DNA from: Malaya genurostris
Lineage: Eukaryota; Arthropoda; Insecta; Diptera; Culicidae
Assembly: GCF_030247185.1 (NCBI RefSeq)
Contig: NC_080572.1
Coordinates: 32,534,971 to 32,598,970, forward strand
DNA: 64,000 bases
Direction: 5' to 3'
Shown here: in pieces, positions 12,989 through 23,979 of the stretch
Layout of the letters: every line of letters starts with the position of its first letter
Numbering within the stretch: the first letter of the stretch is position 1
Notes under the pieces: generated by a model
The model's database searches: none
Told to the model about the DNA's origin: nothing
The model's input: the letters and a program-made list of their open reading frames with translations, nothing else
Translations under genes and position numbers: made by a program

Positions 12989-13885
12989 TTAAATCTGATA
13001 GAAATGCTTTTGTCTGAGCGCAAGTTTGCAAGCTGCGCCAGTAAGACGGTATTCACAAGATAATGCTTCTTGTTTTAGGAACACATGTAGTGGTTTAATA
13101 CACAGTAGCGCCTCTAGAGCAGCATTAGGAGTTGTCGTGAATGCTCCTGTCATCGCCATTAGGACCATCCTTTGGAGATGATTTAGCTTCGACTGAACTG
13201 TCGCGACTTCTCCTTTCTGCCACCATACAAGACAACCATATGCTAAAATTGGTCTAACGATAGTTGTGTAGATCCAATGAATATATCTGGGTTTGAGTCC
13301 CCATGATTTTCTAAAAGCTCGTCTGCATTGGCCGAAAGCCATGCAAGCTCCTTCAATCCTGAAGTCAATGTGAGCAGACCAATTCAGTTTTGAGTCAAGA
13401 ATAACCCCGACGTATTTAACTTGATCGACCACAGTGACCTCTGAACCAAAGAACTGCAACGGACGAGCTCCTGTAATTATCCTACGATGAGTGAAAAGCA
13501 CCATTGATGTTTTGCCCGGATTTACAGATAATCCAACCTGACAACACCATTGTTCAACAGATCGCAGGGCTTGCTACATTAAATCAAAGAGAGTGTTAAT
13601 GCTTATACCGGTCATCAATATATGATAATCGTCGGCAAAACCATAAGTCGGAAATCCAAGGTTATTAAGTTTCCTTAACAAACTATCAGCGACTAGGTTC
13701 CATAAAAGTGGGGATAGTACACCACCTTGAGGACACCCACAGACACTCAGCTTTCTAATCTCTGGCCTGCCGAAGCGATGATCAAAGAAGTTGATTGCTA
13801 AGCATTGCGTGTATCCAGTAAGGGAAAAACCCAAGATATTCCGTTCACGACTGCAATGTTTAACCTCCTGCAGCCATTCAGCCAT
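12989..13885 (-). pseudogene. LINE reverse transcriptase fragment (LOA/R1 type)
   Basis: The palm and thumb motifs are clear: GCPQGGVLSPLLWNLVADSL (motif B), YGFADDYHILMTG (motif C, catalytic FADD), GLSVNPGKTSMVLFTHRR (motif D region), VKYVGVILDSKLNWSAHI (motif E) and the thumb WGLKPRYIHWIYTTIVRPIL. The frame is continuous except for one in-frame TAG at 13574-13576. The endonuclease and the first half of the reverse transcriptase are missing, so it cannot retrotranspose. Confidence 0.85.
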
Positions 13886-14166
13886 CGGTACGGAAATACA
13901 CCTTGACTTAGGAGTTCCTATTTTTGTGGCCTTTTACGACATGGAACAGGAAACCAGTGGATCAATTCTTGGTAAAAAATAATTCCGCCGGATGCCACAC
14001 GGCTTACCTGTTTGGTGGACTTATACCATCGGTACAGATGGACCGTAGCGTTATTCTTAGCCAGTTGGGAAACCGCTACCGACACTACACGGCTATCTAG
14101 GCTGCTCAGAGAGGGAAAGTTGACATTGATGGTCAACTTCCATGGATGGCCGAGCAGCCAAGGAGC

Positions 14167-14178
14167 GCGGTCCGGGCA
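14167..14178. repeat. Target-site duplication, copy 2
   Basis: Exact second copy of the 12-bp sequence at 12192-12203. It marks the 5' boundary of the LINE insertion. Confidence 0.85.
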
Positions 14179-14618
14179 GCGCTCGAGAGTCTTCCTTGGC
14201 GTAGGTTTCGTCGTCGATCAGGATGCATCCGTCTTTATTCTGTAGAATCCGGTTATACAGTTTTCGCGCTCTTTTTTTGGCCTGAACTTTCTGTACCAGG
14301 GACTTTTTCGGCACTTTTTGTTTCTTGTACGTTTTCAGGGAGTTCCGAGCTTTGATCCGTTGAATCATCCCGATGCTGGTATTGAACTGCTTGGCCAAAT
14401 CCCGCTTTTAAGTCCCTGCCGGGCTGGCTGGGACCCGTTTTCCTACCGGATCGGGGTAAATCCTTCATGGAAAGGGTCTTACCGAACTTCTCGACAATAT
14501 TTTTGACACTGGTGTGGTGCACTTTCACCCGTTTTGCAATTTTGTTGTACGTGACACCACTTTCTGAGCACCGAGTGTGCAGAATTTTCTTTCGCGTTTC
14601 CGGATCAATTCGACTCAT
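14179..14618 (-). pseudogene. ITmD37E transposase, N-terminal half
   Basis: The frame starts MSRIDPETRKKILH and carries a helix-turn-helix region (SESGVTYNKIAKRVKVHHTS). After a frameshift near 14400 it continues AKQFNTSIGMIQRIKARNSL, a second helix-turn-helix. KARKLYN-type sequence follows and then CILIDDETYAKED, the first catalytic Asp. It ends at the LINE insertion point. An upstream ATG at 14648 is possible, but MSRID fits the family start better. Confidence 0.8.
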
Positions 14619-14759
14619 CATTGAAACGATAAACCGTACCGAAACCAAGCAATTGCGCAGCTGTCATTGACATGTAAACAAACCACGCTGCAAAAAAATA
14701 AGCCATTTCAAAGTAATAACTGTTTGAATGTTGCTAACTATTTATCGATACACTCCTTA

Positions 14760-17700
14760 TTTCACTTGGATTAGTCGTGTCAGTCTTGTTAAAAGCAGAA
14801 ATGACCCCACACATATGCTGAAAAGGATGCATTTTAACAGTCTGTAGTCAAATTCAATTAAATTCTTATGCAATGCAGTCATGCTTTGAAGCTTTCTTGC
14901 TAGTAGGCATTTTTGTGTATTCATCAATTTCTGTTAGAGGAAGTAGGGGTATGCCCGCCACTCTAAGGATTTTAATTATTTTTTAATGTCAGATATCTGA
15001 AGTAACAATTCCATTAATCTTAAAATAGCACATTTCAATATATGTGATGCTGCCCTTGGAAAATGGTTTGTTATTTTATCAACCACCACTTATAAAATAT
15101 TAGTCATTTCTGTTTCCTGTAGCTAGTATTTTTCTAGTGTTTTTAGCTCAAAATTTAAAGTAACGCTTTCATACGCTCGGAAGCACATTTCATGGACTAC
15201 TGTATCCTTGGCAACACTTAACTGTTGTTTGCTCCAACTCACAAGGCTAGTTTATCTTGTAGCTCCGTGGCATATGTTGGAAGGCTCTAGTCTTAATCAG
15301 AACCATAAAATAAGTCAAACACTATTATTCCAACGATTCACGATTCAATAAACACTGAATCAATAATTCGTTTTCATTCAAACTAACCATTCTTGTAATC
15401 CTAGTTCCGGAAAATAGCGTAGTCAAATGATCCAGATGGTTTACAATTGGAATCAATCATTACTTTATTGCTATACGCATAAATTTTTACTCAGAAAAAT
15501 TGCATCCGTGGCTACGCTCGATTTGATTTTTTTTTTTCAATTTTACTTAACATTAAAAAACTTAAGGGGGTGGGTCCAATGTGTTTTGAAGTGTTGAAAA
15601 TCAGAATTACAGGAAAAATGAATGTAGTTAATTGAGTTGGATAAAGGTTATTTTATTAAACACGCAGTGTAACGGGCTTACCCCCACATCCCCTGCACCA
15701 GTCTTTTCATATGTTCGTTGCATGTGAACTCCCAAGATTGGAATAGTCATTTTGTTCAACCAAAATACGTCGATTCTACGTGCTCCTCAATTTGGATGAC
15801 CATCATCCCAAAGAGCTGTTTCACTTCCTTTAACAAGGGACACAAACACATTTGTCAAGCATCGGATTCCTACGGCACTCCGGTTGAAAATAATTGAGTT
15901 TTGATTGCTTTAAATTTGCACCGACGAATCACGTTCAACGTGGCATCCTCGGGAAATGACGAAATCACAGCACGCTCAGGTTTGCCTCCGTGGCGTGCGT
16001 TAATTGTGCTCAGGAAAAAAGACACACTCGGTTACAGTTTGTCCCCGGAGTCACGCAGGATCGGACCGTGATTGTACGATTCGCGAACGAAAAAAAAGAC
16101 AGCTTTGATTGGCACTGCGTTGTGCGATGAGCAATGATCAAAGTGTTTTTGTTGTCTGCTGCTTGTTCTACAGTCATTTGAACGTTTTTTCATTGGAACT
16201 CGTATTCAATTTCGTGGGTAGTAAATGATGACGTTTTTTTTAAATTACAAACAACACTCCAATTATTTTAAGTCGAAAAGTTTCACTCAATTAGGGTCGC
16301 GTTTATGTAATTAAAAATGAGTTCTCGGTACCAGCAAGTGTCACGGAAAACTAGGACACAAATGGGTTGTTCCATGGCTTCCTCTAACCTGTTCACCTTT
16401 TCAATCTCAGAGTTCAAAAGTTAAACGCAGACTTTTTACATTGCAGTCGGTGTTTAAAGTTACATGTATGTTCAATTAGAGCTAAAGTAAGCATAAAATG
16501 TTGATTGCCATGGGAAACTTTGCGAATCGAAGTTAAATGAATTATGCGAGGGTTTTGGATTTAGCGCTTTCCACTTTGCATTATCGATACAAGTATGTAC
16601 GTTTGTGAAATTGCCATGGAAATAAAGTACATTTGTGGAATTGGATTAAAAATTATGTCATTTAAAATTCTAGAAAAAGTTTGTAAATTCCATCAAATTT
16701 ATGGAGTATACATTTGGATACGAAATCAATACTGCCGCATTGCTGACTGTACAGGTTATTATTCACTCCGCTTATCTACTACGTAAGAATACAATTAATT
16801 ATTGAAGAAAAAATTATTTTTCACTCATCTAAATTCCTTACTTCTTCTAGTAACATACCAAAGACGAAGATAATTACTAGAAGCGTGGCTGACACAGACT
16901 AGGGCCCGCGTTCACCAAATAAAACAGAAAAATGGACGACGTCGAAATTTTTACCAAGGGATGAGACAGCACACAGATTAAGTACAATGTTTATTGCATG
17001 TTGAATCCAAAAAATTAAAATAATAATTTTGTGCTAAGACAAGCAAACAGTTTAAACGCTAGCAGGAAGCTCTTTCGCAAAATATCTCTTGAGCAAAAAG
17101 GAATGAGGAAACAAACATAACCTGCATCTAAAAAATTTATGATAAGGATTTTTTCCTGAACGAGATAAATTTGAGTACAATGAAGAGAAACAAGTTATGT
17201 CCACCGATTAGATCATCATCGTGAAATATGCATTGTGCTTTTGATGTTTCTCATTCAGTTTACAGTCATAATAACAAGTTTTATTGCGGCTTTTCGGGTT
17301 GCTTGAACAGAACTAAAGCCCAGTAGGAATCTTTCTTCTCTGTAGATTACTTTAGCTAACTAAGGTAACAAAAAAAAATAAACGTTCGTCTGTTTTTTTA
17401 TTTCCCCGATCATCAGTGAGTTTTTAAAAGTACCCAAACATAGTTCGTGCTTGTTTAATGCAACTGAGGCAAAAAGGTACACGTAGTAACAGAGGTCCTA
17501 TTACCGGCCTCGTAGTGAGAGTAGTCCATCGGGAATCACCAGCCCTCTCTGCACTGCACTGAAGCGACTTATGGTACCAACAACTTGCTTCATTGCACAC
17601 AGGTTTGCACCAAAGACCAGTAACAAAAAAGGGCAAACCTTGCAAATTGAATTTTAACTTTCCTGATGGTGCTGCTGTGTCGCTAGAACTGTTTGCACTT

Positions 17701-18715
17701 ACCTGCACCGAATACAAAATGTTGGCAGGATGTGTCTCCCAATCATCTACAATGAGACGAAAAAAAAGCGGCTCACTAACTATCATTGAAAGTGCGAATG
17801 CTGTGTGAATAGCGGATTGTCGCTAGTCGCAATTGGCACGTACATATCTCGGAAGTAAAATTTTTGCAATTGCTGTAAATTCAACCTTGGCGAAAAGAAG
17901 AAATTCGTAGCTGGTGGGACAGTTGACGTTTCATAAACGGGGCCAATGCTGCTTTTTGTACTATAACTATTTACTGATGATTTGACTATCCGCCGTTGGT
18001 TTCTAATGGCAATGGAGATCATGTAGCAATAATGATGTATTTCCTAATAAAGAGACGTATTTGACTACTGATTGTAGTCAGGATCAGCGGCATTTCGGCG
18101 AAGGAATCATGTCGTCGAATCTCAATCGATTGATGGTATGTCAACCGGGTAAATTCTGGCTATCCTGCCCTACGTTCACATTTAGTTTAGTCAGCTAGCT
18201 TTTTTAGAAACTAGCTTTGAGTGAACGAAACAAAACGAATGAATCCAGACTAATGCTTGCAACAATGGATCGTCAACACGTTCGCAGCCTTCGACCGTCT
18301 TGTAGCAGGAAACCTAAATAAAAACTTTTGATGAAGATCCCTAGTCTGTTAAAGCAATTGATGTTTTTGGTACTTATCGGTTAATCGGACGCAAATTAAC
18401 TAATACGGTTTCACCGCACCGTTCTGATTCGTGTACTTTCGGTAGCTGAGAGATCTAACATAATTAAAGCATTGCAAATAGTCTTGAATAAACATTACAG
18501 GTTTGTATGAAAAATACCATCGCTCTGGACTGATTATTGGACGATTCTGACTACGTCACCTAGGCGGTTTCCTTGTCTTCAAAAGAAAAAAAATCGGGTA
18601 ACACTGCTGTTCGAGTTCAACTAATGCAAAGAAACTAGTGTTGAATAGACCAGGAAAACGAGTGGATTACAGGATTGTTTGCGAGAGGCCACCACTTCCG
18701 ACGGCTTTGATAGAT
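14760..18715. other. Long non-coding stretch
   Basis: Nearly 4 kb of AT-rich DNA. Frames are under about 120 codons, with no known domain (16595-16786 and 17424-17786 are the longest). I see no transposon termini. It may be intron or intergenic sequence. Confidence 0.4.
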
Positions 18716-19015
18716 ATGCCATGGAAAATTTGCTTCACTTATTTTGTTACTACAATGCTTTTGCTTGGATCACCGAAATGTTCCGATATTGAAATAAACA
18801 TTCGAAAAATTGACTTTCGGCGGTATGACCCATATGACGTAACGGGTTTCGACGGAATGACCTGTTCCCGTATCAATCGATTGGCACTCTATTGGGAATG
18901 TATGTAACCATTTACTGCAATGTATGAAACATTCGCACTGTTTTGTGAGTATCACTCACAAAATTCAGTTCTTAACAACAATTTTGCAGTCGATGGGCAA
19001 TCTGTTGTTCATTGA
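18716..19015 (+). CDS. Possible small secreted protein, one short intron
   Basis: From ATG at 18716 the frame begins MPWKICFTYFVTTMLLLGSP, a plausible signal peptide. A hydrophilic part follows with KIDFRRYDPYDVTGFDG. A donor-like GTATGT starts at 18900 and an acceptor-like TTTTGCAG ends at 18989. Splicing them gives about 70 residues ending at TGA 19013-19015. Without splicing, the frame stops at 18905-18907. I recognise no family. The signal peptide and splice pattern are suggestive only, and it may be chance. Confidence 0.22.
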
Positions 19016-20110
19016 AGAATCTAGAATTCTGTGCGAGCCTACTAACAAAGTTTAGATGGTCATTTATGGTATCTTTAGTTTGTACAAAAAGCACACGTAT
19101 TTAATTTCTTTTTCTTCACGTTTCACTTTCAGCTCATCAGTACTCACTCAAATATTTTCAATTTTATTTTGGGTGGATAATATCAATATTTCAATCTTTC
19201 AGTGGTGGCTATGGTAATTTATTTGGGAAATGAAATTTTACATTGTATTCGTAAAATTATATAATACCTGGTCGACTTACTGACAAGCACTTATTAACCT
19301 TCGGTATATGGGAAAAGATATTACATTTCGGTGCAAAAATAACTGTGTTTCAAATAGCTATAACTTTACGTCTGCTTAAAGGTTTAAGGTGCAGTGTTTA
19401 AATGTAAACTGCTAATGTACTGATGAGTCTACTACGAAACGGAAAGTAAGCAAAACAGTCATGTCGACTGACGCACAAATCGGATACACATGAGTCGTTG
19501 TTTCTATCTTAATTTACTCTTTTTTATATTCAGCAAAAGGTTATCAGTTCATAATCTATAACTCACGAGAGAAGCGTAATCGTAATCGAAAACTCCTTAT
19601 ACAGTGTAAAAAGAGCATCGGCGCAGCAACACACAATATTAATAACATGACATAAAACCAATACTTACTCACGACATAAGGACACAGGGGTAAAATTCAA
19701 AAAAGAACTACATAGATCACGCAAAGTGAAAATGTGTAACGTCGTGTCGCCCTCGGAGCCACAATTGATTCGAGCATGATCAGCCAATAATTCCCAGGCA
19801 TACTTCTAGACTTGAGCGAAATGAAATAATATCTATTAAATGTAATAACATAAAACACAAAGAAATTGGAAATGTATTATACAGAAATTGAAAGATAACA
19901 ATTTTTGCGTATGATTTTCCATACGCAACACACATATAAAAACCTGTTTTAATCCACTTAGTGGTATTCTTTAAAAATGTTTCGCTTCGATTTTTGAAAA
20001 AAACCAACGGACCAGCACCGGAACTCGAGAACCGGTATAATTTAAGTCGGTTCGTACGGCCACCAACTAACATGACGTACAAACTCTACTAGTTTTATTC
20101 AATTTTTAAA
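19016..20110. other. Non-coding stretch
   Basis: AT-rich, without supported genes. The minus-strand frame 19780-20082 has no domain features. Confidence 0.35.
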
Positions 20111-20625
20111 GTTTTTTTTAACGATTTTGCCATCGTATTCTAAACGATGGTAACTCCCGAACCGAAGTCGGATCCAGATGAAATTCAATAGCAACCTATG
20201 AGATTACAAGACCTTGAATTTAAATCTTTGTTAAAGAAAATCGGTTGAATGGTCTCTGAGAAAATCGAGTGCACTTTTTCTTCATTTTTTTGCACATTTT
20301 GCCCCGTTGCTCCCGAACCCTATGGGACGAAGTCCGATCCGGGTAAAATTCAATAGCACCCTATGGGACTAAGAGACCTTTCATTTGAATCTAAGTTTTT
20401 GTGAAAATCGGTTAAGCCATCTCCGAGAAAATCGAGTGCACATTTTTGTTACATACACACATACATACACACACATACACACATACACACACAGACATTT
20501 GCTCAGTTCGTCGAGCTGAGTCGAATGGTATATGACATTCGACCCTCCGGGCCCCGTTTAAAAGGTCGGTTTTCAGAGTGATTGCATAACCTTTCTGTAT
20601 GAGAAAGGCAAAAATCGTATAAATT
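20111..20625 (+). repeat. Modular repeat, copy with two tandem modules, CA tract and hairpin tail
   Basis: Two diverged modules start at CTCCCGAACC (20154 and 20310, period about 156 bp). Each contains TCCGATCC- and AATTCAATAGCA-like segments, an AAAATCGGTT segment and CCGAGAAAATCGAGTGCAC or its variant. A (CA)n tract at about 20453-20495 follows. The tail then reads CTCAGTTCGTCGAGCTGAGT and closes with the inverted repeat CCTTTCT...AGAAAGG. The same layout recurs at 48290-48740 and 58200-58800. Confidence 0.7.
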
Positions 20626-20779
20626 TGCATCTTTTGAGATCGGCATATTTAAGCAGCATGAATGACTCATTTTTACAGTCGATCGAACATATGTTCATTT
20701 CTTTCAGGTCCCACACAGATTGCAACTCTATAGATGAAATCTAATCTATCAACGTTTTTCCGTTTTCATTTTATTTCAG

Positions 20780-20932
20780 TACTGCCCGCACTACTAGTCG
20801 GCGCTCAGCAGCAAAAGTTTCGGGTGATGCCTCGAGATCTCCAGGTGCTGGAAGGTTCCGAAGCCCTGTTGCGATGTGAAATCTACAACCTGGCTGGAGC
20901 TGTACAGTGGACCAAGGATGGATTTGCACTGG
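20780..20932 (+). CDS. sns: Nephrin-family (sticks-and-stones/hibris) exon: first half of Ig domain 1
   Basis: The exon is bounded by TTTATTTCAG at 20779 and GTGAGT from 20933, and is 153 bp, phase 1 at both ends. It encodes LPALLVGA, the end of a signal peptide, then QQQKFRVMPRDLQVLEGSEA, the first Ig cysteine in LLRCEIYN, and VQWTKDGFALG with the core tryptophan. This matches the N-terminal Ig domain of the insect nephrin homologues Sns and Hibris. These are single-pass membrane adhesion proteins that partner Kirre/Roughest in myoblast fusion and nephrocyte diaphragms. An in-frame ATG at 20734 (MKSNLSTFFRFHFIS before the exon) would by itself give a complete signal peptide, so the exon could be the first coding exon without an upstream splice. 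Sns versus Hibris cannot be decided here. Confidence 0.85.
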
Positions 20933-22257
20933 GTGAGTTCGGTTTATACTTATGAAATAATACATTCGTTGCAATAATGTCATTCGTAACTGGAGAGAAC
21001 GGAAGCGATTAGGATCATCAAGCCGTAATAAATTTATAAGAATAAGCTATTTACGTGACAAGTATTGATATAAGTCTGGTCCCATTCGTAATTAAGATAA
21101 CGAAATAAAAAAGAGAAATTGTTTAGATATGGTATGTTGATCGGGATTATTTACCGATCATTGCCTCAATTAGCAAGAGCAGATGCTTTGCTATTCAGTC
21201 AATATTCTATATAATTTGACAAAAAATATTGATTGGATAAAACGCCAAAGTATCATTTCCAGTTCACTAAACTCAATGAAAGAGCACCATTCTCTCACAG
21301 ACTATGATTTCCTACTAATAGAATACTTCACAGTCCTTGGCGATCGCCACAACACCGATTTAAGTTGTCGGGCGCAAAGTGTAGGTGAAAAAAGAGCCAT
21401 AATTCAGAACTGCTTCCCAATAATTATCATCGAAAGGATAGTTGAAAATGATATTATTCTTCATTTTCATAGTTTTGCAATTTTGAAGAAAACTATCCCA
21501 AAAAAAGAATCTATTTGTATGACAAACAATTTAAAAAGCTTTGGTTGTTATTTTTTTACTCCTAGGTTAGCAAGTCCAATGCATAGGGCGCTGTTCGTGC
21601 CCTGACTTGGAAGAATTTTTAAAGTCAGTGGAATCGTAGTACTAGCCATGCAATGATTTTGTACGCTATGAATCGGCAGCGAAGTCTGTCGTAACAGAAA
21701 AGGCCAAATTCCACAAAAGGAATGTAATGCTGCCAGACTTGGTTATTATTTGTAGACCAAATGGGTCAAGGTAAAATTCGGAGAAAATTCTATATAAATA
21801 ACCTAGACGTATAGAAGGATCAATCAATTGACGATTCTTACTTTTTATATTAGCTTCTACAGAAGAGACAACTGTCTTATGAAACCAGTCTCATATCTCA
21901 CGAGTATCAGATAGAAATAATGAACATTATTGCACTGTAATCGAAAAGACTGATTCACATCTAGTTTGTAGAATTGTATAAGTCTTGTTATATCGCACTA
22001 TATATATAAGAAATTATAAGAATTAATTGTTTGCCAATAACGAATTGAGATTGTTAACTTAAGCTTGAGTATCTCTTGTCCAACAACTATGGTAATTTAT
22101 AGCGTACAAGAAACTAACAGTAAACGAATTACATGAAGAGCTCTTCACCGAAGCTTCCGTAGATATTATCACATTTATGATAGGCTTAATTATGCAATCA
22201 CATAATGAAGTGCTTTCCCCTCTATCAACTATTGAATCTATTTTCCATCTTCCGCAG
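20933..22257 (+). other. Intron between the two Ig exons
   Basis: A 1325-bp intron with a GTGAGT donor and a TTCCGCAG acceptor, phase 1. It splits the Ig domain between the core tryptophan strand and the C-terminal strands. The 140-codon frame at 21183-21605 lies inside it, shows no domain and is disregarded. Confidence 0.8.
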
Positions 22258-22437
22258 GGTTTTCCCAAACGATACCGGGCTACCCGCGCTATTCGGTGCT
22301 CGGTGACCGCGGCCAGGGCGTGTACAATCTGCGCATCTCCAATGCCTCCTTGGAGGACGACGCCGAGTATCAGTGCCAAGTGGGACCGGCAAAATTCAAC
22401 TCAGCGATCCGAGCCAATGCCAAGCTGATTGTAATAT
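22258..22437 (+). CDS. sns: Nephrin-family exon: second half of Ig domain 1
   Basis: The exon runs from the acceptor ending at 22257 to the donor GTAAGT at 22438. It is 180 bp, phase 1 on both sides, and continues the frame of 20780-20932 exactly. It encodes FSQTIPGYPRYSVLGDRGQG, YNLRISNASLEDDAEYQCQV with the second Ig cysteine in the D-x-Y-x-C motif, and NSAIRANAKLIVI. Joined, the exons give one complete Ig domain. G+C is visibly higher than in the flanks, as expected of constrained coding DNA. The next codon starts with T and would lead into the second Ig domain, which I cannot find in the rest of the window. Confidence 0.88.
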
Positions 22438-23709
22438 GTAAGTAAAGCGACACAGTCTTCCTCACACAACCATAGCCAAACAAAAGCTTCCGCCGTCTAT
22501 CATTTTCGAGGGAAAAATTTTTATTTTCTAGCCGAAGCGAGATGGGAAAATTGAAAAGCGCTTCCATGTGCAGAAAATTTATGACGATCACATTCGGTCA
22601 AAGCTCGGTCCAGTGGTCCACTCAGTAAATCCAAAAGGCAAAGACAGAAAAGAGCGCGAAACTCTTCTAACAGATGTTGCTAGAATTTCCGATCTCGAAT
22701 CGCCATTGTGGCAGTTTTTCCTTCTTGTTCTGTTTCGTACTCTTTCTTCTGCATATGAGCCCTCCTCTAGTGGTAACATTTCAATGTGACATTCACCGGA
22801 CGACAGCAAGAAGCTGTACAGTCCAAAAAGTTTTCGCTGCCAAAATTTATCATCCTTTTCAGTAAATGGTTCGAGAAAAAGTTTACCCCTTTTCTCACTA
22901 GCGACTGTTTGCAGAAAGGGCAGAATCAAGAGCATCGACTTCACAGGGCTGGACAGCTTCGTAACCGTAGTAAATTAATCAACATCAACTTGTCGCCGCC
23001 GCTGTCGCCATCTAATGTTCACAATAGGAGTTGGACAGCTCAAACTCGAAACACCAGGGGAAAATCTGAATAATTACAGTTGAATTTGTTGGTACACTTA
23101 TGAATCAGAGCAAGCTTGGTTAGATTGGTCCTTCCTGTGGTTCTGAGCTACAACTAGGGTTTGGTTGGCTTACTCGGTTGATGACCCAACCACCACCATG
23201 ATGATGATGACAATGAATGATAAGAATGGGAACGACGATAGGACCTCGAATTCTCCGAGCGAACAAGAGTTAATATCACATGTGACGATATGGATACTGT
23301 AATTTACTTATTCGGAATACTCGGTCTCTACGGTCCAACCCGATGGGAAAAACGTGATTATTCTCGGGTGGGTTGCTATTACAACAGAACAGTGAGAATT
23401 CGGTCCGTTTACCAGATGTGGAACAAAGAAATTTGTTCCAGCAGTCGCTTGACATAAATTTATACGTGTTTTGAAAAAGGGGGCATGTCGGATTTATGAA
23501 TTAACGGATTACATCTTCTCAATTCGTTCAGTGTTTTGCTCGACATACGAGTCTTGCATTATTTTCCTGATTAGTGACTTTACTTACCGCACGGCATTTC
23601 CAACTGATAAGTTCATGGCTAAACAAAATTCGACTATCTCAAGATTTTACTTATTCGATACGAAGACGCGTGAGAACACCGGCATTACGAGACGATTACA
23701 GGTTATGAA
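22438..23709 (+). other. Downstream intron of the nephrin-family gene, first part
   Basis: No further Ig exon is visible. Frames such as 22588-22944 (minus) and 22786-23073 have no known domain. The region is likely intron, which is inference from the open phase-1 donor at 22438. Confidence 0.5.
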
Positions 23710-23769
23710 GCCGAAAGACATTTAGCCGAAAGCCGTTTCGTCGAACATCGTTTCGCCGAAAATCGTTAA
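23710..23769 (+). repeat. 15-bp minisatellite, four units
   Basis: Four diverged 15-bp units run head to tail: GCCGAAAGACATTTA, GCCGAAAGCCGTTTC, GTCGAACATCGTTTC and GCCGAAAATCGTTAA. An inverted partial unit (TTTCGGCAAAATGACC) follows at about 23789. No gene overlaps it. Confidence 0.8.
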
Positions 23770-23900
23770 ATGGCTAAATGGGTTTCGGCAAAATGACCCA
23801 CTCCCAACAAAAGACTTTCATTACATATATCAGAATTTTACATATGATTATAAAATTTCATGTGTAGAAAATCGATGAAATTAAAAACAAAACAAAAAAT

Positions 23901-23974
23901 GGTAAAACGACGAAGATTTGAACCGTGAATCTTGAGATCACGTAGTTCGTCCATGTATCGGTTGAATTACAGAA
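23901..23974 (-). repeat. tRNA-like relic (SINE head or tRNA pseudogene)
   Basis: Read on the minus strand, GTAATTCAACCGATACATGG resembles a polymerase III A box. GGTTCAAATCT lies at the right distance and resembles a B box. The arms pair poorly and no sound anticodon stem can be drawn, so this is not a working tRNA. It is more likely the decayed head of a tRNA-derived SINE. Confidence 0.5.
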
Positions 23975-23979
23975 ACACA

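Larger units (their letters stand above)
12204..14166 (-). mobile_element. LOA/R1-type LINE copy, internally deleted
   Basis: The insert sits between two 12-bp direct repeats. On the minus strand it starts near 14166 with about 280 bp that does not encode reverse transcriptase. It then jumps to the middle of a reverse transcriptase (13885 to 12989), a C-terminal Cys-rich region (about 12870-12700) and a 3' untranslated region with repeated hairpins. The 3' end (12204) has no poly(A). The same 3' end recurs at 50664-50957, which confirms the terminus. Clade assignment rests on the style of the RT and the tail and is inferred. Confidence 0.75.
11543..14757 (-). mobile_element. ITmD37E-type (IS630-Tc1-mariner) transposon, split by a LINE
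   Basis: Terminal inverted repeats share AGGAGTGTATCG and, further in, GTTAGCAACATT. Both ends abut a TA dinucleotide (11541-11542 and 14758-14759), the target duplication expected for the IS630-Tc1-mariner superfamily. Subtracting the 1963-bp LINE insertion and its 12-bp duplication leaves about 1.24 kb, a normal length for a mosquito ITmD37E element. The transposase lies on the minus strand, with its N-terminal half at 14179-14618 and its C-terminal half at 11680-12191. Frameshifts and a stop show that it is dead. Confidence 0.85.

Noticed and set aside
20450..20500. Independent CA microsatellite locus
   Set aside because: The CA tract is a standard internal part of the modular repeat family and recurs at 58.7 kb in the same position.
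21183..21605. 140-codon ORF between the Ig exons
   Set aside because: It lies in a well-bounded intron and has no domain features.
23901..23974. Functional tRNA gene on the minus strand
   Set aside because: A and B boxes are only approximate and the cloverleaf arms do not pair. Kept only as a tRNA-like relic.
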